Assembly (NCBI RefSeq): GCF_021049305.1 | Contig: NZ_CP088081.1 | Span: forward strand, 1,612,001-1,676,000 | Origin: Ideonella dechloratans | GTDB taxonomy: Bacteria; Pseudomonadota; Gammaproteobacteria; Burkholderiales; Burkholderiaceae_C | Reading direction: 5' to 3' | Length of the DNA: 64,000 nt | Part shown: in pieces, positions 8,286 through 18,926 of the stretch | How the letters are laid out: every line of letters begins with the position of its first letter | How positions within the stretch are numbered: the first letter of the stretch is position 1 | Notes under the pieces: model-generated | The model's input: the letters and a program-made list of their open reading frames with translations, nothing else | Told to the model about the DNA's origin: nothing | Database searches by the model: none | Made by a program: the position numbers and the translations under genes

Positions 8286-9812
8286 ATGAAATTCAGCGCC
8301 CGTCTGACCCTTTCCACGGTGGCGCCCGCGCTCCTGTTCTCGACCGCGCTGGTCGTGTCGCTGGCCGGTCTGTTCCGGGTGGAGCACACCTATGCCGGTC
8401 TGCTGGCCCGCGAGGAGCGTCTGGCCGCCGGGGCTTCCTCTCTGTACGCCGAGGGCCTGCAGATGGGTCAGGCCCTGCGCAACATCGTGCTGGACCCGGC
8501 CGACACCAAGGCCCAGGACAACCTGAAGAAGGCGGCCGAGAACTTCGAGCAGCGCTACCAGGAGATGCGTCCGCTGGCCCAGGGCACTCCGATCGAGCCG
8601 ATGCTGGCCGAGGTGGGCACGCTGCGCGCCCAGCACCGCGAGGTGCAGCAGGCCGTGCTGGCCGCCCTGGCGGCCGACCCCGCCAGCGCCGTCTCGACCC
8701 TCAAGCAGAAGGAAACCCCGGCCTGGCGCGCCCTGCGGGCCAAGGTGATGGACCTGGGCAAGCAGGCGCAGGACATGCTGGCCGCCTCCGACAGCGCGGC
8801 GCAGGCCACCGCGGCCCAGGCCAAAGCCTGGGCGATGGGGCTGGCCGTGCTGGCCATCGCGGTGGCGGTGGTCTCGCTGCTGCTGGCCCGGCGCACCATG
8901 TGCCAGACCCTGGGCGGCGAGCCCGAGGATGCGGGCCGGCTGCTGCGCAACATCGCCGAAGGCGATCTGACCCAGCAGATTCCCGCTGCGGCCTGCGAAG
9001 GCAGCCTGCTGTCCGAACTGGCCCGCACCCAGGGCAGCCTGCGTCGGCTGGTGGGCGAGGTGCGCCAGCTGGCCGATGGCATCCTGACCGCCAGTGGCGA
9101 GGTGGCTGCGGGCAGCCTGGATCTGTCTTCGCGCACCGAGCAGGCGGCCAGCCACCTGCAGGAGACGGCGGCCTCGATGGCGCAGATCTCCGGCTCCGTC
9201 CAGCAGGGCGTGGCCTCGGCCGCCGAGGCCAAGCGCCTGGCCGGCTCGGCCTCCGACGTGGCGCAGCGTGGCGGCTCGGCTGTGCGCAACGTGGTGCAGG
9301 CCATGGACGAGATCTCCGCCCAGTCGCGCAAGATCGGCGACATCACCGGGGTGATCGACGGCATCGCCTTCCAGACCAACATCCTGGCCCTGAATGCGGC
9401 GGTCGAGGCGGCCCGTGCCGGCGAGGCCGGGCGCGGCTTCGCGGTGGTGGCCAGCGAGGTGCGGGCCCTGGCCCAGCGCAGCGCCGAAGCCGCCCGCGAG
9501 ATCAAGGGCCTGATCGCCACCAGCGTCGAGCGCATCGAGAGCGGTGCCGGCCTGGTGGGCGAGGCCGGCAGCACCATCGAGCAGGTGGTGACCCAGGTGG
9601 CCCAGGTGGACTGCCTGCTGGCCGAGATTTCCCACGCCACCGCCGAGCAGAGCACCGGCGTGAGCCAGGTGGGCGAGGCGGTGCAGGGCCTGGACACCAT
9701 GACCCAGCAGAACGCGGCGCTGGTGGAGGAATCCAGCGCGGCCGCGGCGACGCTGCGCAGCCAGGCCGAGGCCCTGCGCTCGGCGGTGGAAGTCTTCCGT
9801 CTGCCCGCCTGA
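8286..9812 (+). CDS. Methyl-accepting chemotaxis protein
   Basis: The 508-residue receptor has an N-terminal membrane helix (residues 9-30), a roughly 150-residue periplasmic helical ligand domain of the four-helix-bundle type, a second membrane helix (about 187-207), a HAMP linker and a long cytoplasmic coiled coil. The signalling tip [21 protein letters not shown] followed by [18 protein letters not shown] is near residues 360-405. Methylation-helix Glu/Gln pairs flank it. The protein should relay periplasmic cues to CheA/CheW, but no che genes are in the window and the ligand is unknown. The C-terminus lacks an NWETF-type pentapeptide, so it probably depends on other receptors for adaptation. 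The start lies 11 bases after AGGGA. Confidence 0.9.
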   Translation: MKFSARLTLSTVAPALLFSTALVVSLAGLFRVEHTYAGLLAREERLAAGASSLYAEGLQMGQALRNIVLDPADTKAQDNLKKAAENFEQRYQEMRPLAQGTPIEPMLAEVGTLRAQHREVQQAVLAALAADPASAVSTLKQKETPAWRALRAKVMDLGKQAQDMLAASDSAAQATAAQAKAWAMGLAVLAIAVAVVSLLLARRTMCQTLGGEPEDAGRLLRNIAEGDLTQQIPAAACEGSLLSELARTQGSLRRLVGEVRQLADGILTASGEVAAGSLDLSSRTEQAASHLQETAASMAQISGSVQQGVASAAEAKRLAGSASDVAQRGGSAVRNVVQAMDEISAQSRKIGDITGVIDGIAFQTNILALNAAVEAARAGEAGRGFAVVASEVRALAQRSAEAAREIKGLIATSVERIESGAGLVGEAGSTIEQVVTQVAQVDCLLAEISHATAEQSTGVSQVGEAVQGLDTMTQQNAALVEESSAAAATLRSQAEALRSAVEVFRLPA

Positions 9813-9817
9813 ATGGG

Positions 9818-9833
9818 GGCGGTGGCGACCGCC
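9818..9833. terminator. Short hairpin between convergent genes
   Basis: GGCGGT (9818-9823) pairs with ACCGCC (9828-9833) around a 4-base loop between the stop codons of the chemotaxis receptor and the pseudouridine synthase. It is only 6 bp and lacks a U-run. Confidence 0.35.
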
Positions 9834-9841
9834 GCCGGCGA

Positions 9842-10474
9842 TCAGAACGGCACCGGCGCGTGCAGCACCAGCGGCTCACCGCTGCGCGGGTGCGGCAGCG
9901 TGAGCCGCTCGGCATGCAGCATCAATCGCGGGGCGGCGGCCTGCACCTCGGGCGGGGCATAGAGCTCGTCACCCAGGATGGGGTGGCCGATGGCCTGCAG
10001 GTGCACCCGCAACTGATGTGAGCGGCCGGTGATGGGTTCCAGGGCCAGCCGGGCGCCCAGGGCATGGGCCTCCAGGCGCTGCCACAGTGTCAGCGAGGGC
10101 TTGCCCACCGTGTGGCTCACCATCTGACGGGGCCGGTTGGGCCAGTCGCAGATCAGCGGCAGGTCGATGCGGCCTTCGGCCTGCGCCGGCCAGCCGGCCA
10201 CCAGGGCCTGGTAGCGCTTGCTCGTCAGGCGCTGCTCGAAGGCCATCGACAGGGCCCGCTGCGCCGCCGGGCCGCGGCCGAACACCAGCAGGCCCGAGGT
10301 GCCCATGTCCAGGCGGTGCACCACCAGCGCGTCTGCAAAGCGGGCCTGCACGCGCGAGGCCGCGCAGTCGGCCTTGTCCGGTCCGCGGCCGGGCACCGAC
10401 AACAGGCCCGCGGGCTTGTCGATCACCACCAGGTCGTCGTCCACATGGACCAGGGGCAGGGCGTCGTCGGGCAT
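9842..10474 (-). CDS. RluA-family RNA pseudouridine synthase
   Basis: The 210-residue protein is a single catalytic domain without an S4 domain, as in RluA. It shows VVIDKPAGLLSVPG at the start of the domain, the catalytic-aspartate motif VHRLDMGTSGLLVF, a later GRSHQLRVHLQAIGHPILGD and the terminal LPHPRSGEPLVLHAPVP. Such enzymes isomerise uridine to pseudouridine in 23S rRNA or tRNA; the short form suggests the dual-specificity RluA type (U746 of 23S rRNA and U32 of tRNA), but target choice is inference. The ATG at 10472-10474 was preferred over an upstream in-frame ATG because family members begin just before this segment. Confidence 0.88.
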   Translation of the reverse strand: MPDDALPLVHVDDDLVVIDKPAGLLSVPGRGPDKADCAASRVQARFADALVVHRLDMGTSGLLVFGRGPAAQRALSMAFEQRLTSKRYQALVAGWPAQAEGRIDLPLICDWPNRPRQMVSHTVGKPSLTLWQRLEAHALGARLALEPITGRSHQLRVHLQAIGHPILGDELYAPPEVQAAAPRLMLHAERLTLPHPRSGEPLVLHAPVPF

Positions 10475-10571
10475 GGAGCGAGGTGGGGCGTGGCGGCAAA
10501 ACCCCGCATGGTAGTGGAGGGGCCGCAGGCCGCTGCGGCATGGCGGAACCCCCGTGGGTACACTGGCCGCC

Positions 10572-11051
10572 ATGATGCAGTGGTTTCCGACGGGCTGGGC
10601 CCATTACCTCGTGGGTGGGGTGTTCATCGGGCTGGGCGTGGCCTGGCTGTTCCTGGCCACCGGCCGGGTGGGCGGCATGAGCTCGGTCTTCTCCAGCACC
10701 TGGTCGTTCGTGTCGCAGCGCAGCGCCTTCCAGCAGCCGCGCTACCTGAACAGCCGAGCCTGGCGCCTGGTCTACGCGCTGGGCCTGATCCTGGGCGCGG
10801 CGGTGTGGTGGCTGTTCTTCAGCCCGCGCCAGCCCATGCACACCGGCCTGCCGGTCTGGCAGCTGCTGCTGGGCGGTCTGCTGGTGGGCTATGGCGCGCG
10901 GCGCGGCAACGGCTGCACCTCCGGCCATGGCATCTGCGGCATGGGCTCCTTCCAGTTGCCCTCGGTGGGCGCGGTGCTGGTCTTCATGGCCACGGCCTTT
11001 GCCACGGCCCAGCTCGTGGCCGCCTGGCTGCCCGCGGGAGTGGCGCGATGA
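10572..11051 (+). CDS. YeeE/YedE-family transporter, first half
   Basis: The 159-residue protein has about four membrane helices and the family signature GARRGNGCTSGHGICGM, which carries the conserved cysteine pair that handles thiosulfate or sulfide-type sulfur in YeeE (TsuA)-related channels. The neighbouring gene encodes the matching second half, so this is the split, two-polypeptide form common in Proteobacteria. Two adjacent ATG codons (10572 and 10575) are possible starts; a TACACT box at 10559-10564 ends 7 bases upstream and no Shine-Dalgarno is visible. The stop overlaps the next start by ATGA, implying translational coupling. Confidence 0.85.
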   Translation: MMQWFPTGWAHYLVGGVFIGLGVAWLFLATGRVGGMSSVFSSTWSFVSQRSAFQQPRYLNSRAWRLVYALGLILGAAVWWLFFSPRQPMHTGLPVWQLLLGGLLVGYGARRGNGCTSGHGICGMGSFQLPSVGAVLVFMATAFATAQLVAAWLPAGVAR

Positions 11052-11515
11052 ACGACGTTTCCTCTTCGCCCGCCACTCCGGCGCAAGGCGGTGCCTACCG
11101 GCTGGATCTGCCGCGCTTTCTGGCGGTGCTGCTGGGCGGGGCCCTGTTCGGCTTCGGCCTGGCGGCCTCGACCATGATCCAGCCGCAGGTGGTGCTGAGC
11201 TTTCTGCGCTGGCAGGACTTCGGCCTGGTGCTGGTGATGGGCGGCGGCGTGGTGCTGACCGCACTGGCCTATGCCCTGCTGCCGCGCTGGCGCCAAGCGC
11301 CGCTGCTGGGGGGCAACTTCGAGCGCCATGCCTCGGCCTGGAACCGGGACACGGTGATCGGCTCGGCGCTGTTTGGCATCGGCTGGGGCCTGTGCGGGGT
11401 CTGCCCCGGTCCGGCCATCGCAGGCCTGGGCGCGGGCAGCTGGGACCTGCTGTGGGCGCTGGCCGGCATCTTCGCCGGGGCCTGGTGGCAGGGGCGGCAG
11501 GCCAGCACGAACTGA
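11048..11515 (+). CDS. YeeE/YedE-family transporter, second half (DUF6691-type)
   Basis: The 155-residue membrane protein has about four helices and the conserved segments GALFGFGLAASTMIQPQ and FGIGWGLCGVCPGPAIAGLG, which holds the second cysteine motif of the YeeE/YedE sulfur-transport family. It overlaps the preceding half by 4 bases (ATGA), so the two products are almost certainly made together and form one transporter for a small sulfur species. No rhodanese, ArsR-type regulator or sulfur-oxidation genes are adjacent; tusA and cysM are about 14-16 kb away. Confidence 0.85.
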   Translation: MNDVSSSPATPAQGGAYRLDLPRFLAVLLGGALFGFGLAASTMIQPQVVLSFLRWQDFGLVLVMGGGVVLTALAYALLPRWRQAPLLGGNFERHASAWNRDTVIGSALFGIGWGLCGVCPGPAIAGLGAGSWDLLWALAGIFAGAWWQGRQASTN

Positions 11516-11516
11516 A

Positions 11517-11535
11517 GCGGGCTCAGAACGCCCGC
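11517..11535. terminator. Hairpin between convergent genes
   Basis: GCGGGC (11517-11522) pairs with GCCCGC (11530-11535), loop of 7, between the YeeE-type stop and the MacB-permease stop at 11537. Position suggests a two-way terminator; there is no U-run. Confidence 0.4.
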
Positions 11536-11536
11536 G

Positions 11537-13496
<1,960 letters not shown>

Positions 13497-13500
<4 letters not shown>

Positions 13501-14798
13501 GGTGCGGTGCCGCTCTGCTGTTCGGTGATCACCGCCATGCCGGGCTGCAGGCCGGGGCCGCTGACCTCGGTCAGGCGGCCGTTGCTCAGGCCCAGCTGCA
13601 CGTCCACGGCCTTGGGCTGCCCGTCCACCAGCACCCAGATCTGCCGGGTGCCGCCGTTGCGGGTGTCGGTCTTGGCGCTGCGCGTGCCGCTGCTGGGCGG
13701 GCGGGGGATCAGCATCGACACCACGCTCTTGCTGCCCGAGCCCGACTTGGCGGCCGCGGTGGGGGAGAAGTTCAGTGCGCTGCGCGGCACCAGCAGCACG
13801 TTCTTGTGCTCGGTGGCGGCGATGGTGGCGGTGGCGGTCATGCCCGGGCGCAGCGTGAGGTCGGGGTTGGCCACCTCCAGGTCGGTGGTGTAGGTCACCA
13901 CGTTGTCGGTGATGGTGGAGCCGTAGGCCACCCGGGTGATGACCGCCGGGTACTTGCGGTTGGGCCAGGCGCTGACGGTGAACTGGGCCTTCTGGCCGAC
14001 CTGGATCTGGCCGACGTCGGCCTCGTCCACGTTGACGGAGAGCTTCATGTGGCTGAGGTCCTCGGCCACGGTGAACAGGGTGACGGCCTGCAGCGAGGCG
14101 GCCACCGCGTTGCCGGGCTCCACCGAGCGGGTCAGCACCACGCCGTCGATGGGCGAGCGGATGGCGGCCTTGGTGAGGTTGGTGCGGTTGGTGCGCAAGG
14201 TGGCCTCGGCCTGCACGACCGTGGCGCGCGCGGCGGCTTCGGCGGCCACGGCCCGGTCCAGCGCCGCCTGGGCGGCGTCCAGGTCGGTGGCGGCGGGCAC
14301 CTTGCCACCCGACAGGCGACCCACTTCCTGCAGGCGCTGCAGGGCCACCCGCGCTTCCTTGGCGGTGGCCTGGGCCTGTTGCACGCTGGCCCGCGCGCTG
14401 TCCAGCGCCCCCTGGGACAGTCGGACCTGGTCCTGGAACTTGGAGCTGTCCAGCTCGACCATCACCTGGCCCTTGCGCACCCGGTCGTTCACGTCCACCA
14501 GCACCCGGGCGACGGTGCCGGAGAGCTCGCTGCCGATGTTGACCGAGCGGGTCGGCTCCAGGGTGCCGTCGGCAGAGACGGTGAGGGCCAGGTCGCCGCG
14601 CACCAGGGGCTCGGTGATATAGCGCGGGGCCTGTTGCGCGGCCCGCTGGCGCATCCAGACCACCCCGCCGCCGAGGGCCAGCACCAGCAGGCCGACGACC
14701 AGCCAGAGCCCCGGGCGCTTCCAGAGCGGCCGCGGGTCGCCCTGCAGCCAGTCGGGCAGCGCGGAGGCCTCGGGCGGGGTGGTGGTGGCGTCGGTCAT
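13497..14798 (-). CDS. MacA-like periplasmic adaptor of the efflux pump
   Basis: The 433-residue membrane-fusion protein has an inner-membrane helix at about residues 30-47 (GLWLVVGLLVLALGGGVVWM), a lipoyl half-motif around VSADGTLEPTRSVNIGSELSG, a long coiled-coil hairpin rich in Ala/Gln (about 120-210), the second lipoyl half near IRSPIDGVVLTRSVEPGNAV, and beta-barrel and membrane-proximal domains. This order is that of MacA/HlyD adaptors. The chosen ATG at 14796-14798 overlaps the stop of the upstream outer-membrane gene by ATGA. A Ser/Lys-rich insertion near residues 340-390 interrupts the membrane-proximal domain and is unusual. It links the MacB parts to the outer-membrane factor. Confidence 0.88.
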
Positions 14799-16294
14799 GG
14801 TTCGTTCCGGAAGAGGGCGCTCAGCGGGTTGTCCGAGGGGGGCGGCGCCGGCGTGGCCACGGCGATGTCGTCCTGCGACCAACCGCCGCCGAGCGACTTG
14901 TAGAGCCGCACCAGCGCCTGCGCCTGGTCGGTGCGCGCCGTGGCCAGGCTGGTCTGCAGGCTCAGCAGCGTGCGCTGGCTGTCCAGCAGCGTGGCGGTGT
15001 CGATCAGGCCGGCCTCGTGCCGCTGGCGCTGGGTGTCCACCACCCGTTGGGCGGCGTCGGTGGCGGCCTGCAGCGCCTGGCAGCGGTCCACGCTGTCGCG
15101 GGTGGCCACCAGGGCGTCTTCCACATCCTGCACGGCCCCCAGCAGCGCGGATTCATAGCTGGCGCGGCTGATGTCCCAGGCGGCCTTCTGCTCGGCGATG
15201 AGGGCCTGACGCTTGCCGCCCTCCCAGATCGGCCAGTCGATGTTCAAACCCAGGGCCGTCACCAGGGCCGCGCCCCCGCTGGTCAGCGCCTTCAGCGCGG
15301 TGGCCTGCAGGCCCAGCGAGCCGGTCAGCGCGAAGGTGGCATCGCCATCCTGGCGGGTTTTGACCATGCTGTACCACTGAGCCTGCACCTTGGCCTCGGC
15401 CGAGCGCAGGTCGGGCCGGCGCCGCAGCAGATCGGCCGGGACGCCCACCTGCAGGCGGGCGATGAGCTCATCGGTGCCTGGCCAGTGGGGGGGCTCGCCC
15501 AGCTGTCCCGTCAGCTCGGCCGGGGTGCGACCGGTGAGCAGAGCCAGCTGGTGCTCGTCCTGCGCCACCTCGGTGCCCAGGGCGACCAGACTGGCCCGGG
15601 TCTGTTCGGCGCTCTGGCGGGCCTGGTCCTGGTCGAGCTGGCTGAGCAGGCCGGCCTGGGTCTTCCAGGCCACCAGCTGCTGCGTCTCCTCCAGCGAGGC
15701 CAGGTTGGCCCGTGCGACCCGCTGACGCCACTGGGCGCCCCGCCACTGGAAGTAGGCCACCGCCACGTCCGAGGTGATGACCATCCGGGCCGTGGCCAGA
15801 TCCTGGGCGGCGCTGCGCAGGGTGGCGTCAGCGGCGCGGACACTGGTGTCGATGGCGTGGTTCCAGTCCAGTTCCCAGCTGGCGCTGACCCCCACCTTGT
15901 AGAGCTTGCTGTTGCTGCTGTCCACCCGGTTGCGGCTGGCCGAGGCCGGCGTCGAGAGCTGGGGTTGGCCACCGGCGGCGATGACTGCGCGGCTGGCTTC
16001 GGCCTGGGCCAGGGTGGCGCGGGCCGAGCGCAGGTCGGGGTTGCGGTCCAGCGCGGCCTGGATCAGGGCCGACAGCTGGGGATCCTGGAACTGCTGCCAC
16101 CAGTGGACCAGGGTGGCGTCGTCCGCCGGCTGGCGGGCGGGGGGCGAGGCCTCCTGCCACCGGGCAGGCACCCCGGCATCCAGACCTTCGGTGGCCGGCG
16201 CCGGATCGGGGGCGGCCTGCGTTGGCGCATGGCCGGTCAGCAAGGCCGCGACGAGCGACCACAGGATCGGGCGGGCGACCGGTGCGTGGGGCAT
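14795..16294 (-). CDS. NodT/TolC-family efflux outer-membrane factor
   Basis: The 499-residue protein starts with a signal peptide ending near residue 27 (PTQA/APD); there is no lipobox cysteine, unlike most NodT lipoproteins. It then shows the two repeated OEP halves: WWQQFQDPQLSALIQAALDRNPDL at the first repeat and LLRRRPDLRSAEAKVQAQW at the second, with GLIDTATLLDSQRTL in the last coiled coil. These are hallmarks of the NodT/CusC family, which trimerises into an outer-membrane channel. It is the first gene of the MacAB-like operon and its stop overlaps the adaptor start (ATGA). The operon promoter should lie in the 172-base gap towards 16467. Confidence 0.9.
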   Translation of the reverse strand: MPHAPVARPILWSLVAALLTGHAPTQAAPDPAPATEGLDAGVPARWQEASPPARQPADDATLVHWWQQFQDPQLSALIQAALDRNPDLRSARATLAQAEASRAVIAAGGQPQLSTPASASRNRVDSSNSKLYKVGVSASWELDWNHAIDTSVRAADATLRSAAQDLATARMVITSDVAVAYFQWRGAQWRQRVARANLASLEETQQLVAWKTQAGLLSQLDQDQARQSAEQTRASLVALGTEVAQDEHQLALLTGRTPAELTGQLGEPPHWPGTDELIARLQVGVPADLLRRRPDLRSAEAKVQAQWYSMVKTRQDGDATFALTGSLGLQATALKALTSGGAALVTALGLNIDWPIWEGGKRQALIAEQKAAWDISRASYESALLGAVQDVEDALVATRDSVDRCQALQAATDAAQRVVDTQRQRHEAGLIDTATLLDSQRTLLSLQTSLATARTDQAQALVRLYKSLGGGWSQDDIAVATPAPPPSDNPLSALFRNEP

Positions 16295-16404
16295 GGCCCA
16301 TGATAGTCAGAAGGTGCCTGCCGCTTGCGTCAGTTTTGCCCCCGCACTTGCCGAAATTGATCTGGAGCAAGCCGGGGGCGTCGTTCCGGCTGGGCCGACG
16401 TGAC

Positions 16405-16428
16405 AGCGCCCGCTCAGGGGCGGGCGCT
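16405..16428 (-). terminator. Strong hairpin downstream of fpr
   Basis: AGCGCCCGC (16405-16413) pairs perfectly with GCGGGCGCT (16420-16428), loop of 6. It follows the stop of the ferredoxin-NADP reductase gene at 16467 in the minus direction. There is no U-run, so efficiency is uncertain. The rest of the 172-base gap probably contains the promoter of the efflux operon; no clear box stands out. Confidence 0.5.
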
Positions 16429-16466
16429 GGTGCGGTGCCGGAGCGGCATCGCACAGGAGGGTGCGC

Positions 16467-17240
16467 TTACTGGCTCACGAAGGCGCGTTCGATCACGAAG
16501 TCGCCCGGCGTGGTGGTGCTGCCTTCCTTCAGGCCGCGCACTTCCATCATGGTCTTCAGGTCGCGCAGCATCTCGGGGGAGCCGCAGATCATCACGCGGT
16601 CTTCGGCGGCATTGAGCTGGGGGATGCCCAGATCGTTGGCCAGCTGGCCGTTCTCGATCACGGTGGTCACGCGGCCCTGGTGCTTGTAGGGCTCACGGGT
16701 GACGGTGGGGTAGTAAAGCAACTGCTGGCTGATCATCTCGCCCAGGAACTCGTGCTGGGGCAGCTCCTGGGTGATGTAGTCGTGGTAGGCCAGTTCGTTG
16801 ACCTGACGCACGCCGTGCACCAGCACGACCTGCTCGAACTTCTCGTAGGTGTCCGGGTCGCGGATGATGCTCATGAAGGGCGCCAGGCCGGTGCCGGTGG
16901 ACAGCAGGTACAGGCGCTTGCCCGGCACCAGGTAGTCGATCAGCAGCGTGCCGGTGGGCTTCTTGCCGACGATGATGTGGTCGCCCACCTTGATGTGCTG
17001 CAGACGCGAGGTCAGCGGGCCGTCCTGCACCTTGATGCTCAGGAACTCGAGGTGCTCTTCGTAGTTGGGGCTGACGATGGAGTAGGCGCGCAGCAGGGGC
17101 TTGCCGTCCACCTTCAGGCCGATCATCGTGAAGTGGCCGTTCGAGAAGCGCAGGCCTGTGTCGCGGGTGGTGGTGAAGCTGAACAGCCGGTCGGTCCAGT
17201 GGTGCACGCTCAGCACGCGCTCTTCGTGGAAGGCACTCAT
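16467..17240 (-). CDS. fpr: Ferredoxin--NADP(+) reductase
   Basis: The 257-residue flavoprotein has the FAD motif RAYSIVSP, the NADP-binding GTGLAPFMSIIRDP, the segment VMICGSPEM and a C-terminal FVIERAFVSQ tail. Length and motifs fit bacterial Fpr, which passes electrons between NADPH and ferredoxin or flavodoxin in the cytoplasm and is often linked to oxidative-stress defence. The ATG at 17238-17240 (MSAFHEER) is preferred over an in-frame ATG seven codons upstream because family members start here. No ferredoxin gene is adjacent; a 182-base non-coding stretch separates it from the CoA-transferase gene and shows no clear feature. Confidence 0.92.
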   Translation of the reverse strand: MSAFHEERVLSVHHWTDRLFSFTTTRDTGLRFSNGHFTMIGLKVDGKPLLRAYSIVSPNYEEHLEFLSIKVQDGPLTSRLQHIKVGDHIIVGKKPTGTLLIDYLVPGKRLYLLSTGTGLAPFMSIIRDPDTYEKFEQVVLVHGVRQVNELAYHDYITQELPQHEFLGEMISQQLLYYPTVTREPYKHQGRVTTVIENGQLANDLGIPQLNAAEDRVMICGSPEMLRDLKTMMEVRGLKEGSTTTPGDFVIERAFVSQ

Positions 17241-17422
17241 TCTTGTCGGATCCTGGGACAAAGGGGGTGGACAACAGGCCAGGGCCCGAACGTCGCCTGG
17301 CGGAAAACCCTGAATTGTCGCTCAAGCCGTATCCGCGGGACTGCGCAGGGTCAAGTCACGGTGTGCTGCCCTCGATGCAGGACAAGAAGAAGCGCGCCGC
17401 ACGGCGCATGTGCGCGGGGGCT

Positions 17423-18607
17423 TCAGCGCCCCAGCCAGTCCCGCAGCACGGCGGCGCCATGCTCGTCCAGCGTGGGCGGCGCCACGCGGTACTGCACGGG
17501 GGTGGCGGACAGGCGGATCGGGTTGGCCACCAGGGGCACGCTGCCGAACTGCGGGTGGGGCATGTCCACCTTCAGCCCGCGCGCCAGGACCTGCGGGTCG
17601 GCAAAGACCTCGTTCAGCCGGTTGATGGGGCCGCAGGGCACGCCGGCATCTTCCAGTGCGGCGATCCATTCGGCGGTGCTGCGCATCACCGTGGCCTGGC
17701 GCAGCAGGGGGATCAGCACGGCCCGGTTCGCCACCCGGGCCGGGTTGGTGGCAAAGCGCTCGTCCGTGGCCCATTCCGGGTGGCCGGCCACGGCGCAGAA
17801 CTTGGCGAACTGGCCGTCGTTGCCGATGGCCAGGATCATGTCGCCGTCGGCGGTGGGGAAGTCCTGGTAGGGGACGATGTTGGGGTGGGCGTTGCCCATG
17901 CGCTTGGGCGCGACGCCGCTGGTCAGGTAGTTGGCGGCCTGGTTGGCCAGTGCGGCCACCTGCACGTCCAGCAGGGCCAGGTCGATGTGCTGGCCTTCGC
18001 CGGTGGCGTCGCGGTGGCGCAGCGCGGCCAGCACGCCGATGGTGGCGTACAGCCCGGTCATGATGTCCACCAGGGCCACGCCCACCTTTTGCGGACCGGC
18101 GCCTTCCTCGTGGTCGGCGCGGCCGGTCAGGCTCATCAGCCCGCCCATGCCCTGGATCAGGAAGTCGTAGCCGGCGCGGTGGGCGTAGGGGCCTTCCTGG
18201 CCGAAGCCGGTGATGGAGCAGTAGACCAGGCGCGGGTTCAGGGCCTTGAGGCTCTCCCAGTCCAGGCCGTAGGCCTTGAGGCCGCCGACCTTGAAGTTCT
18301 CCAGCACCACGTCGGCCTGGGCCGCCAGTTCGCGGATCAGGGCCTGGCCTTCGGGCGTGGCCATGTCGATGGCGATGGAGCGCTTGTTGCGGTTGGCGCA
18401 CTGGAAGTAGGCCGCCTGCCGGCTGGGCGTGCCCTCGGCCGTGGGCACCCAGGGCGGGCCCCAGCTGCGGGTGTCGTCCCCGGCGCCGGGACGTTCCACC
18501 TTCACCACATCGGCGCCCAGGTCGCCCAGCAGCTGGCTGGCCCAGGGCCCGGCGAGGACGCGGGAGAGATCGAGGACCTTGAGGCCTTGCAGGGCGGTGG
18601 TGTTCAT
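17423..18607 (-). CDS. Family III CoA-transferase, probable glutarate CoA-transferase
   Basis: The 394-residue protein is a CaiB/BaiF (formyl-CoA transferase-like) enzyme: N-terminal LKVLDLSRVLAGPWASQLLGDLGADVVKVE, the NRNKRSIAIDM segment, and the catalytic aspartate in GYDFLIQGMGG. Such enzymes move CoA between acids through an aspartyl-CoA intermediate. Because glutaryl-CoA dehydrogenase is the next gene upstream on the same strand, the likely job is activating glutarate with succinyl-CoA (GcdG/SUGCT type), feeding lysine and glutarate breakdown. That assignment rests on context. A 319-base spacer with inverted repeats separates the two genes, so co-expression may be uncoupled in part. Confidence 0.85.
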   Translation of the reverse strand: MNTTALQGLKVLDLSRVLAGPWASQLLGDLGADVVKVERPGAGDDTRSWGPPWVPTAEGTPSRQAAYFQCANRNKRSIAIDMATPEGQALIRELAAQADVVLENFKVGGLKAYGLDWESLKALNPRLVYCSITGFGQEGPYAHRAGYDFLIQGMGGLMSLTGRADHEEGAGPQKVGVALVDIMTGLYATIGVLAALRHRDATGEGQHIDLALLDVQVAALANQAANYLTSGVAPKRMGNAHPNIVPYQDFPTADGDMILAIGNDGQFAKFCAVAGHPEWATDERFATNPARVANRAVLIPLLRQATVMRSTAEWIAALEDAGVPCGPINRLNEVFADPQVLARGLKVDMPHPQFGSVPLVANPIRLSATPVQYRVAPPTLDEHGAAVLRDWLGR

Positions 18608-18653
18608 CGGTGTTTTCGGTCGTCAGTGTCAGAGGTGGCGCGGGCCGAGGTGC

Positions 18654-18858
18654 CTGGGCAGGCCCTTTCGCTCATGTCCCCCGGCGGCCTGTGGCCGCCT
18701 CCTCCTTGACTTCGCTGCAGGGCCTGCCCAGCCCCCTCGGCCGGTTCAGCGGGGCGTACTTGCCAGCGTGAAACAGCCAAAACGCTGCCTGGTTCGGGAG
18801 TCGGGTTGCGTTGCGGAGCGAAGTCAAGGGGGAGGCCGAAGGCCGGGGGACATGAGCG
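18654..18858. repeat. Nested inverted repeats, REP/MITE-like element
   Basis: This describes the only gap over 300 bases (18608-18926). A 48-base element at 18669-18716 (CGCTCATGTCCCCCGGC at one end, CTTGACTTCGCT at the other) recurs inverted at 18817-18858 with near-identical ends and a divergent, shorter centre. The left copy contains an internal hairpin, GGCGGCC/GGCCGCC (18683-18689 and 18693-18699), and is itself enclosed by a perfect 13-base inverted repeat (18654-18666 and 18719-18731). The right copy is enclosed by GGTTCGG (18791-18797) and CCGAACC (18878-18884). No open frame of interest lies inside. It resembles dispersed palindromic repeats of Burkholderiales genomes and may also act as a transcript-stabilising or terminating structure between gcdH and the CoA-transferase gene. 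Confidence 0.75.
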
Positions 18859-18926
18859 GAGCAGCACAGCCCGGCGACCGAACCTCGCGCCAAGCGAACG
18901 CGAGGTTTTTCAGCAGTCCGATCCGT

